Positions 24,826-34,226 of a stretch of 64,000 nucleotides of DNA are shown piece after piece. Position 1 is the stretch's first letter. Each line of letters opens with the position of its first letter. Both the position numbers and the translations under genes were made by a program. The notes beneath the pieces were generated by a model that saw only the letters and a list, made by a program, of their open reading frames with translations, was not told where the DNA came from and ran no database searches. This DNA comes from Verrucomicrobiota bacterium (GTDB lineage: Bacteria; Verrucomicrobiota; Verrucomicrobiia; CAIQCK01). The DNA lies in contig JACRJX010000019.1 of assembly GCA_016235595.1 (NCBI GenBank), forward strand, positions 28,391 through 92,390, written 5' to 3'.

Positions 24826-25086
24826 GGTTGTTGTAGGCCGCGTCCCCGACGTGGCGATTGGTAATGATTATTTCGCCCGGTGAGGGCACCGGGCCTACAT
24901 CGTTTGTAGCGGCGGTCTCTGACCGCCGGGTGTGTCGTCATTGTTCCATTCGTCGGTCAGAGACCGACGTTACAGTCTGTTCATCTCGCCGTCGCAGAGA
25001 AGAGACTGTTGGTCCAATTGCGGAACGCGCGCATCTCGATCTACGTTGGCGAATCGCCATCGCGTTGCGCGGCACCACGCTGCGGC
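24826..25086. repeat. cluster of three tight GTAG-type hairpins in a gene-free stretch
   Basis: Three compact hairpins lie in 95 bases: GCCCGGTG/CACCGGGC (24875-24894, loop 4), GGCGGTC/GACCGCC (24911-24927, loop 3) and CGTCGGTC/GACCGACG (24951-24969, loop 3). The second and third, with their flanking GTAG/GTTAC, are inverted copies of one 23-base unit (20 of 23 match). The remaining 117 bases up to the rlmI stop show nothing recognisable. Confidence 0.75.
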
Positions 25087-26277
25087 CTATATCACCTGCA
25101 AGATCGCGCCCTTGAGATACTCGGTCTCGGGGACGGCGGGGAGGATGGGATGGTCGGGGGACTGGCTCAGGCGTTCCAGCAGACGGACGGGACGGTGCGC
25201 GTCGGCGGAGGCTTCGGCGATGATTTGCTCGAACATCTCGCGCGTGACGTGGTGGGAGCAGCAGAAGGTGGCAAGCAGGCCACCGGGCCGGCCGGCGTCG
25301 GGCGCCGCCAACATACGCAGCGCGCGGAGATGGATCTCTTTGTAGCCGCGCGAGGCTTCGGGGACATTGGCGCGGGTGCGCGTGAATGACGGCGGGTCGA
25401 GGATGATGAGGTCGAAGGTATCGCCGGCCTTTTGTGCGGCGGAAAGGAAGTCGAAGGCGTTCTGGGCATGGAACTGGACGCGGTCGGCGAGGGCGTTGGC
25501 CTGCGCGTTGGTCTGTGCTGCGGCGACGTTGTCGGCGTCAATTTCCACGGCGGTGACACTGGCCGCGCCTGCGCGCGCGCAGGAGAGGGCGAAGGCTCCC
25601 ATGTAACTGAAGGCGTCGAGAACCTTTTTGCCGGTGGCGAAGGCGGCGACGCGGCCGTAGTTGACCTGCTGGTCGAGGTAGAAGCCGGTCTTGTGACCTT
25701 CGAGGAGATTGAGGGAAAATTTCAGGCCATCGAACCCGACGTTGACACGGCCGTCGGTCTGGCCGTGGAGGACGCCGCGCACGGGTTCGAGGCCTTCGTA
25801 GCGGCGGACGGGCGCGTCATTGCGCTCGATGATGGCGGCGGGTTTGAGCAGGTCGACCAGAAGCGAGACCAGTTCGGTTTTGCGCTGGTCCATGCCGAGC
25901 GTCAGAGTTTGGAGGACGAGGTGGTCGCCGTATTTGTCCACGATGAGGCCGGGCAGGGAGTCGGCTTCGCTGGCGACGACGCGGCAGCAGTCGGTGCTGG
26001 GGGCGTAACGCTGGCGGTGTTCCCACGCGGTGCGGAGGCGGTAGTGGAAGAAGCCGGTCGTGATCTCGTCATTGTGGCGCGAGAGGAGGCGGACACGAAT
26101 CTGGGACTTGCCGTTGTAGAGTCCGAGTCCGAGGAATCGGCCGCGCTCGTCGAGGAGCTTGACGATGGAGCCGTCTGGCGGCACGGCGGCGTCCTTGGCA
26201 ATTTCGCTTTCATAGACCCAGCAATGGCCGGAGAGGACACGATGGTTGACGCCGCGGTTGAGTTGAATTGTAAACAT
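25087..26277 (-). CDS. rlmI: 23S rRNA m5C1962-type methyltransferase (RlmI family)
   Basis: SAM-dependent cytosine-C5 methyltransferase, expected to act on 23S rRNA. An N-terminal PUA domain covers residues 1-75 (LSGHCWVYESEIA and FLGLGLYN). The methyltransferase motif I is VLDAFSYMGAFALSCARAG; motif IV is LIILDPPSFTRTRANVPE near residue 292; the TFCCSHHVTREMF segment carries the candidate catalytic cysteine. Length 396 agrees with E. coli RlmI. It stands alone, reading away from a repeat element at 26317. RlmI is preferred over RlmK/L because no second methyltransferase domain is present. Confidence 0.9.
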   Translation of the reverse strand: MFTIQLNRGVNHRVLSGHCWVYESEIAKDAAVPPDGSIVKLLDERGRFLGLGLYNGKSQIRVRLLSRHNDEITTGFFHYRLRTAWEHRQRYAPSTDCCRVVASEADSLPGLIVDKYGDHLVLQTLTLGMDQRKTELVSLLVDLLKPAAIIERNDAPVRRYEGLEPVRGVLHGQTDGRVNVGFDGLKFSLNLLEGHKTGFYLDQQVNYGRVAAFATGKKVLDAFSYMGAFALSCARAGAASVTAVEIDADNVAAAQTNAQANALADRVQFHAQNAFDFLSAAQKAGDTFDLIILDPPSFTRTRANVPEASRGYKEIHLRALRMLAAPDAGRPGGLLATFCCSHHVTREMFEQIIAEASADAHRPVRLLERLSQSPDHPILPAVPETEYLKGAILQVI

Positions 26278-26316
26278 GGACTTGATCCTTCGCTGTGTTT
26301 GGTTGGAAGTAGATTA

Positions 26317-26393
26317 GCCACGCAAAAGCACAAAAGACACAAAAGAATCTTACGGGACCCGAATGTGTGGTCGCGCCTCTTGTGCTTCTCGGC
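26317..26393. repeat. CACAAAAG-type low-complexity repeat with imperfect inverted arm
   Basis: The left arm (26317-26346) carries three tandem copies of an AAAAG/CACA-type unit. An imperfect inverted partner lies at 26378-26393, sharing the core AAGCACAA as its complement. It fills the 153-base gap between rlmI and the ROK kinase, both of which run away from or toward it on the minus strand. I recall similar text recurring between genes of PVC genomes. Confidence 0.6.
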
Positions 26394-26430
26394 GGCAACA
26401 TCACCGCGCGGTCGCGAACACCGGCGGGCG

Positions 26431-27534
26431 TCAGTGGCCAAGCTTCCGCAGCGCGAATGCATACGCGCCGACACCCACCGCCTCGCTTGTGCCGAGCCGC
26501 GACATGCCGACGCCGAGCCGCTGTAGCGGATCGTAGCAGATTGTGCGGGTGCTGCCGGGGACGGTGACCTCGCGCGCTTCGCCTTTGAGGAAAATCTGGA
26601 GTTGTCCCGGGTCTTCGAGGTTGAACACCACCGACGTAACGCGGCGGTAGGTTTCGCCGGCGGGGTTGGTGTAAGTGCTGTTCAACTCAGCCACGAGCGC
26701 CGGCAGGAACAACGGTGCCGCACCGCTGAGACCGCCGCCGATCACGCCAAGGCCATCAACCAACGTCAGCGCGTTGCCCATCGCATCGCCGACGACCACG
26801 CCGAGCTGGCGAAACGCCTCGCGCGCGGCGGTTGCGTTGCCGGCAGCGTTGCCCATGCCGATGTCGAAGATCACCTTCGGCTCCGGCGTCTGCTCAAATG
26901 GCACGCCGGCCGCCTGCGCGTACACGCGGCGCACAGCGCGGATGCTGGCGCCTTCCTCGGCGTTCATCGAAGGCGCGAGCCGGTTGCGCAGCAGCCAGAC
27001 TTCGCCGCCCATCGAGTTGTCACCAATGAACAACTCGCCGTCGCGCACAATGCCGCCGCCGAAGCCGGTGCCGAGCGTGACGCCGAAGAGGTTTTTGTAA
27101 CGTTTTGGGCTGCCGGCCTTTTCGAGCAGGCTGTTGACGTGGGGCAGAAAACCCGCGATGGCCTCGCCATAAACGAAGAGGTCGCCGTCGTTGTTGATGA
27201 ATGCCGGGATGCCGAATTTCTCTTCAAGCAGGGGTGCGAGGGCCACGCCACCACGGAAACCCGGCAGGTTGTAAAGGTCGCCGATGATGCCGTTCGGGTA
27301 ATCCGCCGGCGCTGGAAACGCGAAACTGATGGCCACGGGTGGCTCCGGGCATTGCTGCTTCACGCGCGTGAAGCCTTCGACGATGTTGGCGAGACAGCGC
27401 GGGAGATCGTCGCCGTTGGAGGGCATGGCAACGGTTTGCGTGACGGGTTTGCCACCGCGGATGGCTGAGAAGCGGAAGTTCGTGCCGCCCGCGTCGAGTG
27501 TCATGACAATGCGTGGGTCGTTGGTCAGATTCAT
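26431..27534 (-). CDS. ROK-family sugar kinase
   Basis: A 367-residue protein with the N-terminal phosphate loop VMTLDAGGTNFRFSAIRGG of glucokinase-like ROK proteins. IPAFINNDGDLFVYGEA holds the catalytic Asp, and FGVTLGTGFGGGIVRDGEL gives the phosphate-2/substrate region. VIGGGLSGAAPLFLP is the adenosine motif. The CxCGxxGC zinc motif is absent, which occurs in some ROK kinases. The ATG at 27534 is 19 bases after the MFS transporter, so the pair looks like uptake plus phosphorylation of a hexose. A start at 27579 would run into the transporter gene. Confidence 0.85.
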   Translation of the reverse strand: MNLTNDPRIVMTLDAGGTNFRFSAIRGGKPVTQTVAMPSNGDDLPRCLANIVEGFTRVKQQCPEPPVAISFAFPAPADYPNGIIGDLYNLPGFRGGVALAPLLEEKFGIPAFINNDGDLFVYGEAIAGFLPHVNSLLEKAGSPKRYKNLFGVTLGTGFGGGIVRDGELFIGDNSMGGEVWLLRNRLAPSMNAEEGASIRAVRRVYAQAAGVPFEQTPEPKVIFDIGMGNAAGNATAAREAFRQLGVVVGDAMGNALTLVDGLGVIGGGLSGAAPLFLPALVAELNSTYTNPAGETYRRVTSVVFNLEDPGQLQIFLKGEAREVTVPGSTRTICYDPLQRLGVGMSRLGTSEAVGVGAYAFALRKLGH

Positions 27535-27553
27535 GATCGGTTCTTGTGGATAT

Positions 27554-28702
27554 TCAGATTCCTGCCGCTTTGCGCCCATCGCGCAGCGAGATCAAGAACA
27601 GGTAGGCGAAGCAAGCCGCCGGCACGACGAACGCGAACGACTTCATGCCCGCGTCCAGCAGCGCGCCCATCACCAGGGGCACGATTGCACCACCGGAAAT
27701 GGCCATGCACATCAGGCCGCTAAGTTCATTGGCGCACTCCGGTTTCTCCTCGACGGTGATGGAGAAGAGCATCGGCCAGATGTTGGCAAATCCGAAGCCG
27801 GTTGCAAACACGCCAACAATGGCCAGCGATGCAGAACCGGTCATCATAATGCCCGCGCCGACCATTCCCAATAGTGCCGACAGTCGGAAGCAGGTGCGTG
27901 GCGTCATCACCATCAGCACCGCGCTGCCGAGCAGCCGTCCGATGGTGAGCAGCAGGAAAAAGAGCGCCGGGCCGAAATTACGCGCAGTTGTCTCATCCAT
28001 ACCCATGTTCTTCAGAGCGGGAAATAGGAACCGTCCCATCGAAGACTCCGCGCCGACGTAAAGGAAGATGCCGAACACCGCGAGGAAGAATGTCGGGTCT
28101 TTCAGCAAACCGAGACTGGAGCCGATGCTTGGCGGAACATCGGGTTTTGTTTCCTCGATTCTCAGCATTGCGACTGACACGAATGCGACCGCCATCAGCA
28201 CGAAGAACACTGGAAACGCGCCGCGCCAGCCCATGCCTTGGAAGATGGCGATGGCCGTGACAGCGGTCACGAGATACGTGGAGGCGGTGCTGCCAAGGCC
28301 CTTGATGCCTTGCGCGAAGGCGAGGTTGCGGCTGTAGGTGCCCTTGGCGCTTACATCGCGCATGATCGGGTTGCCGGAGACCTGGAGGAATGTTGTGCCG
28401 ACGCCAAGCAGAAAGATGCAGGCGAGTAGCACCGCGAAGCTCGGCGCCTGGAGCGACGGGATGAGCAGCGCGATGGCGTTCAAGCCGAGGCCGAGGAGCA
28501 GCAGCTTCTTCTTGCCGATGCGTGCCGCCAGCAGGCCGCCTGGCACGCTGAACGCGGCGAATGCGATGAACACAAAGAACGATAGCAGCGTGCTCATGAC
28601 GTTGCTGATGTGATACTGCTTCTGCACCGCGTCGGACATCGGCCCCATCGCATCGGCCAGGCCCATCAGGAAGAAGGTCAGGAGTATCGGGATTATGCGC
28701 AT
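27554..28702 (-). CDS. MFS sugar transporter (FucP/GlcP-like)
   Basis: A 382-residue inner-membrane transporter with about twelve hydrophobic segments. The first is ILLTFFLMGLADAMGPM, and the conserved loop after segment 2 reads GGLLAARIGKKKLLL. The order of segments and the sequence GNPIMRDVSAKGTYSRNLAFAQGIKGLGS resemble the fucose/glucose-proton symporter group. The start at 28702 (MRIIPILL) removes 45 residues of basic, non-hydrophobic leader that a start at 28837 would give. Its stop is 19 bases from the ROK kinase, so the two are co-transcribed. The substrate is probably a hexose, inferred from the kinase. Confidence 0.85.
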   Translation of the reverse strand: MRIIPILLTFFLMGLADAMGPMSDAVQKQYHISNVMSTLLSFFVFIAFAAFSVPGGLLAARIGKKKLLLLGLGLNAIALLIPSLQAPSFAVLLACIFLLGVGTTFLQVSGNPIMRDVSAKGTYSRNLAFAQGIKGLGSTASTYLVTAVTAIAIFQGMGWRGAFPVFFVLMAVAFVSVAMLRIEETKPDVPPSIGSSLGLLKDPTFFLAVFGIFLYVGAESSMGRFLFPALKNMGMDETTARNFGPALFFLLLTIGRLLGSAVLMVMTPRTCFRLSALLGMVGAGIMMTGSASLAIVGVFATGFGFANIWPMLFSITVEEKPECANELSGLMCMAISGGAIVPLVMGALLDAGMKSFAFVVPAACFAYLFLISLRDGRKAAGI

Positions 28703-28968
28703 GTAATCTTTATGGCTTCGTGTCGAATCGCTGAGTACAGCGGACGCGGACGCTATCAGGCGAAGTTGGAAAAGTAAATGGCGCAGCTTCCGCCGTCGAA
28801 AACGCCGGCCGGCGCGGCTTCTCCTTGTGCGTCTCACACACTCGCCAACATCCTGCTTGTAGAACTGCAGTGTCGTTCGAAGTGGACTGGTGACGGAACA
28901 TCAGAAACCTCCGACACATCGCGGCGCTTCTGCCGGAAGGGGATTCTCTGAACTCGAGTCGCAAGGTG

Positions 28969-30279
28969 TCAGGAGTCGGTGATGATCTTCTTGTGGCGGT
29001 ACCCCTGAATGTGGGTGGTGGTGTTGTAAATGTAGATCTTCTGTACTTCCGGAATCTTCATGATGACCCATGGCGACAACGCATTGCGCCCGTTCTTGGT
29101 GAACACCATGTCGTCGGCGAGATAGACGCAAGAGTGAAAGGCGGCGCCGCCATCCATGAAGAACAAGATGTCGCCGTAACGGTAAGGCGGTTTCACAGTC
29201 TCAAACTTCTCGAGCACCAGGTTGGTGGCCAGGCGCGAGTCCAGCAGATACTCATGCGGCTCGTAGTTGAAGAAGTTCAGCGATGTCCAGTGGCAGTCAG
29301 GGAGGATGCCGTGACGGGAAAATTCCGGTCCCGGATAGGTGTAAAGGAGCTTGCGTGCCAACGCCGGCAGCACGTGCGACAATCCCAGCCGATCCACACC
29401 GTCAGTGTTGATGATGGCTTGCATGATCGGCTCGATATCCTTCCGCCGGATACCGATGCCAAGGGTCCAATAGTCCAGCAACGGTTCGAGTTTTGTCTTA
29501 TCGTCAAGCTCCATCTGAACCATGAGCGACCTCGTTCGAGTGCAGGCTTTATAGATCTTTCGAGCTTCCGAGTCGGAGGTCGCATAGTTCATCATGACCG
29601 AGAGGTCGCTGAAGACCAGGCAGTTTAACTTGCGATAACTCAGCTGGCGAATCTTGGCGATCAGTTCAGGGCGCAGATTGGCGGATTGGAACCACTCCTC
29701 CACCGTGTCCGTTAAGATCCGGACAGGATGGCAGTAGAACTCGTTGGCTGGGCATTTTGCGAGTTGCGGATAGATTACGTCGCGCATCATGGGGGTCATG
29801 GCCTCCACGTCGGCCACGGTCGGAAAGAGATGCAGCAGCCCGTCTTCTGCGGCGCAATTTCGCGGATCCAGAAGAGCCGCAACAAACTTTTCCGGCAATC
29901 CAGCGCTCTTGAAAAGGTCGGGCAGTTTCGGAAGCTCTGATTCAGGAAAGCTCCAGCGGGGTTTTGAAGAAGGCAGCGGGAAGGTTTCTACCATTTCCAT
30001 GGGCGCTTCCAAGAAGATGTAAAAGCACCTCAGCTTCCCCCACGGGCCTGGATTCGCATAGAAAACAGAAGGTCGCTTGATAGTGGCTGTGGTTGCAGAC
30101 AACGGGTCGGCGACGGGCAGGACGCCCATCTGGCAGAGGCCGTGAAGGGAGGCTGTCAGAAACAACGATACAGCGATGAATACGGTGGCAGCACGGACGC
30201 CGGATAGAGACCGCAGCGTTGACCAGGCAATCAATCGCTTGGTGCGGCGCTCAGTCTGTGTTTGCAGTTTTGTAAGCAC
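28969..30279 (-). CDS. membrane-anchored protein with NlpC/P60-like C-terminal domain
   Basis: A 436-residue protein with an N-terminal membrane anchor at residues 29-50 (AATVFIAVSLFLTASLHG). The middle 250 residues are not recognised. The C-terminal third contains DCHWTSLNFFN (Cys near 328) and YGDILFF with FHSCVYLADDMVFTKNG (His near 381). These follow the order nucleophile Cys, GD-hydrophobic, His-x-x-x-Tyr-Leu-x-Asp of NlpC/P60-type papain-fold hydrolases, so I infer an envelope cysteine hydrolase or amidase. The match is to motifs only. Function and substrate are unknown. Confidence 0.65.
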   Translation of the reverse strand: MLTKLQTQTERRTKRLIAWSTLRSLSGVRAATVFIAVSLFLTASLHGLCQMGVLPVADPLSATTATIKRPSVFYANPGPWGKLRCFYIFLEAPMEMVETFPLPSSKPRWSFPESELPKLPDLFKSAGLPEKFVAALLDPRNCAAEDGLLHLFPTVADVEAMTPMMRDVIYPQLAKCPANEFYCHPVRILTDTVEEWFQSANLRPELIAKIRQLSYRKLNCLVFSDLSVMMNYATSDSEARKIYKACTRTRSLMVQMELDDKTKLEPLLDYWTLGIGIRRKDIEPIMQAIINTDGVDRLGLSHVLPALARKLLYTYPGPEFSRHGILPDCHWTSLNFFNYEPHEYLLDSRLATNLVLEKFETVKPPYRYGDILFFMDGGAAFHSCVYLADDMVFTKNGRNALSPWVIMKIPEVQKIYIYNTTTHIQGYRHKKIITDS

Positions 30280-30382
30280 GTTAAGTTTGATGAAAAAGTT
30301 AAAACTCGAAAACTAACAGAGCCGAACCGTTTCGCAAGCGCGAAGTGACCAAACACGGGTTGCGCGTGACGAAATAACATCC

Positions 30383-31612
30383 TCACTTCGCGCCTACGCA
30401 GTAGAGCGCGCGGTTCGAGCGGAGAAAGATCCGGCCGCCGATAGGGACGGGCGAGGCACGGAACAGTTCCTTGCCGAGGTCGCCAAGGGAGTTGCGAGCG
30501 ACAACGTCGAGTTTGGGGCCGGGCCGGATGACGAGGGTTTCGCCGGCTTCGTTGTTGATGTAGATGAGGCCGCCAGCCTCGATGGGCGACGCGCTGAAGG
30601 CGCCAGGAATACGCTCTGACCAAAGGACCTTTCCAGAACGGCAGTCATAGGTTGTGGCGCTGCCCTTCATATCTATGGCGAACAGATAATCGCCGACGAC
30701 GATGGGCGAGGAGATGTCCCGAACCTTGGGGCGGGGAGTGTGCCAGACACGGTGGGTGTCGCTCACATCGCCCGATCCGCCCGGCCGGACCGCGTAAACA
30801 TCGCCGACTTTGCCGTTGACGACGAAAAGCAACCCTTGGGCGAATTCCGGCATGGGTTCTCCGCGGCCGTTGAATCCCCGGCAGTTCCAGAGTCGCTTGC
30901 CGGTGACAGGGTCGTAGGCGTCGAGCCCTTGTTCACTATTAATGACCACCTCAGAGCGCTCGCTCGTGCGGATCTCGATGGGCGTGCTCCAGCCTCCCAT
31001 CGGTTTCTCGCCGCGTGAAGTGCGCCAGAGGATCTTGCCTGTTCTTTTGTCGAGCGCCACGAGGCAAGAGGCGCCCTTTGTGTCGCAGTTCTGGATCACG
31101 CGATCGCCGGCGAAGATTGGAGAAGCGGCGATACCCCACGGTCCGGGAAATTCGCCGAGTGATTGTGACCAAAGTGGTTTGCCGTCGAGGTCAAAGCAGT
31201 GGATGCCGGCCCGATCGAAAAAAGCGACAACGCGTTCACCGTCAGTGGCACAGGTGGGTGTGGCGAAGCTGTTCATGCTGTGCGTTTTCTCGGGTGAATC
31301 ACACGAGATGGTTTTCTCCCAAATGAGGCGTCCGTCGCGTGCGTCGAAGGCGAACACGAAGCGGGTGCGCCCCTGGTCGGCGGCGGCAGTGAGGAAGATG
31401 CGGTGTCCCCAGTTGACGACGGAAGAGTGTCCCTCGCCTTTCAACGCCACGCGCCACAGAATGTCTTTGGGGCCCCACTGGGTTGGCAGGGCCGTTCCGA
31501 CGTAATGGCCGGTGCCGGTCGGACCGCGGAAACGAGGCCAGTTTTCGGCGGCGGCGCCCGCACTCAGATAGGGCGCGAAGCAAATAAGGAGAATGGCTGC
31601 GGTTTGTTTCAT
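30383..31612 (-). CDS. exported PQQ-type beta-propeller protein
   Basis: A 409-residue exported protein with a signal peptide from the ATG at 31612 (MKQTAAILLICFAPYLSAGA). It begins with the typical NWPRFRGPTGTG and then carries repeated tryptophan-rich propeller blades: LIWEKTISC, PLWSQSLGEF, ILWRTSRGEK and VLWSERIPGAF, each next to an FDARDG-, FDLDG- or DCRSG-type turn. About seven to eight blades fit the length. No catalytic residues of a quinoprotein dehydrogenase are evident, so it may be a scaffold or BamB-like protein. Such exported propellers are numerous in PVC bacteria. It is 209 bases downstream of the GH92 gene. Confidence 0.85.
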   Translation of the reverse strand: MKQTAAILLICFAPYLSAGAAAENWPRFRGPTGTGHYVGTALPTQWGPKDILWRVALKGEGHSSVVNWGHRIFLTAAADQGRTRFVFAFDARDGRLIWEKTISCDSPEKTHSMNSFATPTCATDGERVVAFFDRAGIHCFDLDGKPLWSQSLGEFPGPWGIAASPIFAGDRVIQNCDTKGASCLVALDKRTGKILWRTSRGEKPMGGWSTPIEIRTSERSEVVINSEQGLDAYDPVTGKRLWNCRGFNGRGEPMPEFAQGLLFVVNGKVGDVYAVRPGGSGDVSDTHRVWHTPRPKVRDISSPIVVGDYLFAIDMKGSATTYDCRSGKVLWSERIPGAFSASPIEAGGLIYINNEAGETLVIRPGPKLDVVARNSLGDLGKELFRASPVPIGGRIFLRSNRALYCVGAK

Positions 31613-31821
31613 GGTGTGCACGAATGGAAGGTTGGGAGTTGCCGGCATCAGCGTGTGGAGAGCAAAACATGATTTCCGAAAAAGTGATCGCGGTTTTGCT
31701 GGTGTGCCGTTGATCATGACGGTGTTCAATCTTCAACGGCATCGTAGCCGCGCGGACAGCCGACGCCAGCACAAACGCTCATGCATTGCGCGGCGGTCGC
31801 GACCATCGTCGGCCAAGCGGC

Positions 31822-34137
31822 TCATTGGGCAGGGTAGACTGCTGCGCCCCAGTTGCGGTTTGGCTCCGGTCCCAGCACGATCTCCAAAGTGCCGCCGGCG
31901 GCCAGCGCGGTGTGGTCGAACCAACACTTCGTCAGCGCCCGACCGTTGAGTTTTGCCGACTGGATGTAGATATTCTTCGGAGAATTGTTGCGCGCGATGA
32001 TCTCGAAAGTCCCGCCGGGAAAATAAGAGCGATTAAGGTGGATTGTCACGCGGTCAAACAGTGGGCTGGTGATCTGGTAGGTTGGTTTGACCGACGCGCC
32101 GCCTTCCACGTCAAAGAGACCGATGGCCATCAACGCGCCGAGCGCGCCCATCTGGCCCTGGTCCTCGTCGCCGTTGTAGCCACCCATGGGTGTGACGTCG
32201 CCGAAGGTTTTCTCTTTCACCTCGCGCACCCACTTCTGGCTCAGCCACGGTGCGCCGGCCAGGTTGAACATGTGCGCCATCGCCGTCGCGGGCTGATTGT
32301 CGTAGTCCACCCACATCATCTCATGCTTGCCGTGTTCGGCGAGGAAATGGGTGGACGTTGATTTCTCGAACTGGCGGTTGAGCGCGGCACAGTATTTCTC
32401 CGGCCCGCCGAAGAGCCGCACCAGGCCCGGCACGTCGTGCGGGACGAAGTGCGTGTAGATCGCTGAGTTCGCCTCGCAGAAGCCGCGCGAGGCTTTCTTG
32501 CCGACCGGCTCGAAATCCGGCAGCCACGAGCCATCTTTCTGGCGCGGTCGCATGAACTGCACGCTGGCGTCCCAGACGTGGGTGTAATTCTGCGAGCGGT
32601 TGAGCAGCCACGCCACGTCGTCGTGGCGACCGAGTGCCTTCGCGAACTGCGCGAGACACCAGTCCTGATGGGCGTATTCGAGCGTCATCGCGCAGCCGTC
32701 TTTGTGGATGCCCTTGCCTTCGATCTTTTCCGGCACGTATCCGCGCTCGACGTAGTATTTCATGCCGCCGCCGCACGCATCATGATTGTGTTCGTAGCCG
32801 GCGTGATCGCGGATGCCGCCGGGCAACGAGTTCTTCCTGAGACCCTCGTAGGCGGCCGCGGCATCGTAGTTGCGGATGCCTTTGTTGTAGGCGGCGGCGA
32901 AGAACGGCGCGGCCGGGTCTCCGATCATGACGAAAGTGTAGTTGCCACCGCTCGGTCCGCGCGGAATGAGGCCGCCGTTGCGATACATGTCCACCATCGT
33001 GTTGCAGAAGCCATCCATCACGTCGGGATACGCGAACGACCAGAGGATGTTGAGCGACCAATAAGTGCCCCAGAGCGCGTCGAAATTGTAGTGCGGAAAC
33101 TTCGGGTTGCTCGCGCGCCGGACGACGGGGGTCCCGCCGGTCATGTCGCAGTAGCTGCCGTCGGCATCGCTGACGATGCGCCGACCCAACAACGCGTGCC
33201 AAAGGTCGGTGTAGAACTTCGTCTTTTGCGCCTCGGTGCCACCGGCCACCTCGATGCGGCTGAGCCAGTGGTTCCAATCGTCGCGCGATTCGCTTACGAC
33301 GCGGTCGAAATCCCAATGCGGCAGCTCGGCGTCGAGGTTGCGGCGGGCGTTTTCGATGCTCGTATAGGAAAGGGTAACCTTCAGCAACACCGGCCCCTTC
33401 GATGGTGTGGCGAAGCTGACAAATGCGCCTGCGTTTCTGCCCGAAACGGCCTCGCTCGCCGGCAGCAGTGTCTTGTCCCGCCAGCCGCCGAATTTTACAA
33501 ACGGTTCGCTGAACTGCGCGACGAAATAAACCGTGAACGGCTTTGGCCGCCGTGGTGTCGGTTCCATCACCGCGGAGCCGGCCAGCTCACGATTGCTGAT
33601 GCGGCGGACTTCGCTCGTCGTGATCGGTGCCAGTAGCGTTGCGCCGGTGTCGAAGAGAACATGCGCTTCCTTCCCGGTCGGGAACGTGTAGCGGTGGAAA
33701 CCGACGCGCGTCGTGGAGGTCAGTTCCGCTGTCACGCCGTAATTCCTGAGCACAACCTTGTGGTAGCCGGCGCGCACGATTTCGTCGTCATGCGAGAACT
33801 CCGCCTGATATGTGTCCATGCCGAGGTGGCCGCGCATCGTGCCGGTGATGGGCAGCACAGCAATGCCATAGATCTGCCAGCCGTGGATGTGGCTGAAACA
33901 ACGGATCGTGTTCGTGGCGTGGATATAGCCGTTCATCCAGTCGCCGCCCGTGCGCGTGTCGGGACTGAGATTGACCATGCCGAACGGCCGGCACGCCGAG
34001 GAGAAGTAGAACCAGCGGGACTTGTGAGTGTCTATGAGCGGGTTGACGTAATCGGATGGCGTCTTGTCACCGGCCCACGAGGAGAGAGACGCCAACAGCA
34101 GCGTCGCGAGAAGAGGGCGGAGAATAAATGATTTCAT
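31822..34137 (-). CDS. exported GH92 glycosidase (alpha-mannosidase family)
   Basis: A 771-residue exported enzyme with signal peptide MKSFILRPLLATLLLASLSSWA. GH92 features run from start to end: YVNPLIDTHKSRWFYFSSA, CRPFGMVNLSPDTRTGGDW, ALLGRRIVSDADGSYCDMTG and EYAHQDWCLAQFAKAL. The calcium/catalytic base loop is GYNGDEDQGQMGALGALM near residue 655, with both aspartates kept. Family GH92 hydrolyses alpha-linked mannosides with inversion and needs calcium. The specific linkage is not readable. The start at 34137 is chosen because it begins at the signal peptide. It is followed on the same strand by the PQQ-type propeller. Confidence 0.93.
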   Translation of the reverse strand: MKSFILRPLLATLLLASLSSWAGDKTPSDYVNPLIDTHKSRWFYFSSACRPFGMVNLSPDTRTGGDWMNGYIHATNTIRCFSHIHGWQIYGIAVLPITGTMRGHLGMDTYQAEFSHDDEIVRAGYHKVVLRNYGVTAELTSTTRVGFHRYTFPTGKEAHVLFDTGATLLAPITTSEVRRISNRELAGSAVMEPTPRRPKPFTVYFVAQFSEPFVKFGGWRDKTLLPASEAVSGRNAGAFVSFATPSKGPVLLKVTLSYTSIENARRNLDAELPHWDFDRVVSESRDDWNHWLSRIEVAGGTEAQKTKFYTDLWHALLGRRIVSDADGSYCDMTGGTPVVRRASNPKFPHYNFDALWGTYWSLNILWSFAYPDVMDGFCNTMVDMYRNGGLIPRGPSGGNYTFVMIGDPAAPFFAAAYNKGIRNYDAAAAYEGLRKNSLPGGIRDHAGYEHNHDACGGGMKYYVERGYVPEKIEGKGIHKDGCAMTLEYAHQDWCLAQFAKALGRHDDVAWLLNRSQNYTHVWDASVQFMRPRQKDGSWLPDFEPVGKKASRGFCEANSAIYTHFVPHDVPGLVRLFGGPEKYCAALNRQFEKSTSTHFLAEHGKHEMMWVDYDNQPATAMAHMFNLAGAPWLSQKWVREVKEKTFGDVTPMGGYNGDEDQGQMGALGALMAIGLFDVEGGASVKPTYQITSPLFDRVTIHLNRSYFPGGTFEIIARNNSPKNIYIQSAKLNGRALTKCWFDHTALAAGGTLEIVLGPEPNRNWGAAVYPAQ

Positions 34138-34226
34138 GGCGGCGCTAGCTGACACGGGAGTCTCACGCCAACCATTCACTTCGCGCAAGTCTGAATCGCC
34201 GCCTGCCCGGCGCATCAAGCTCGCGG

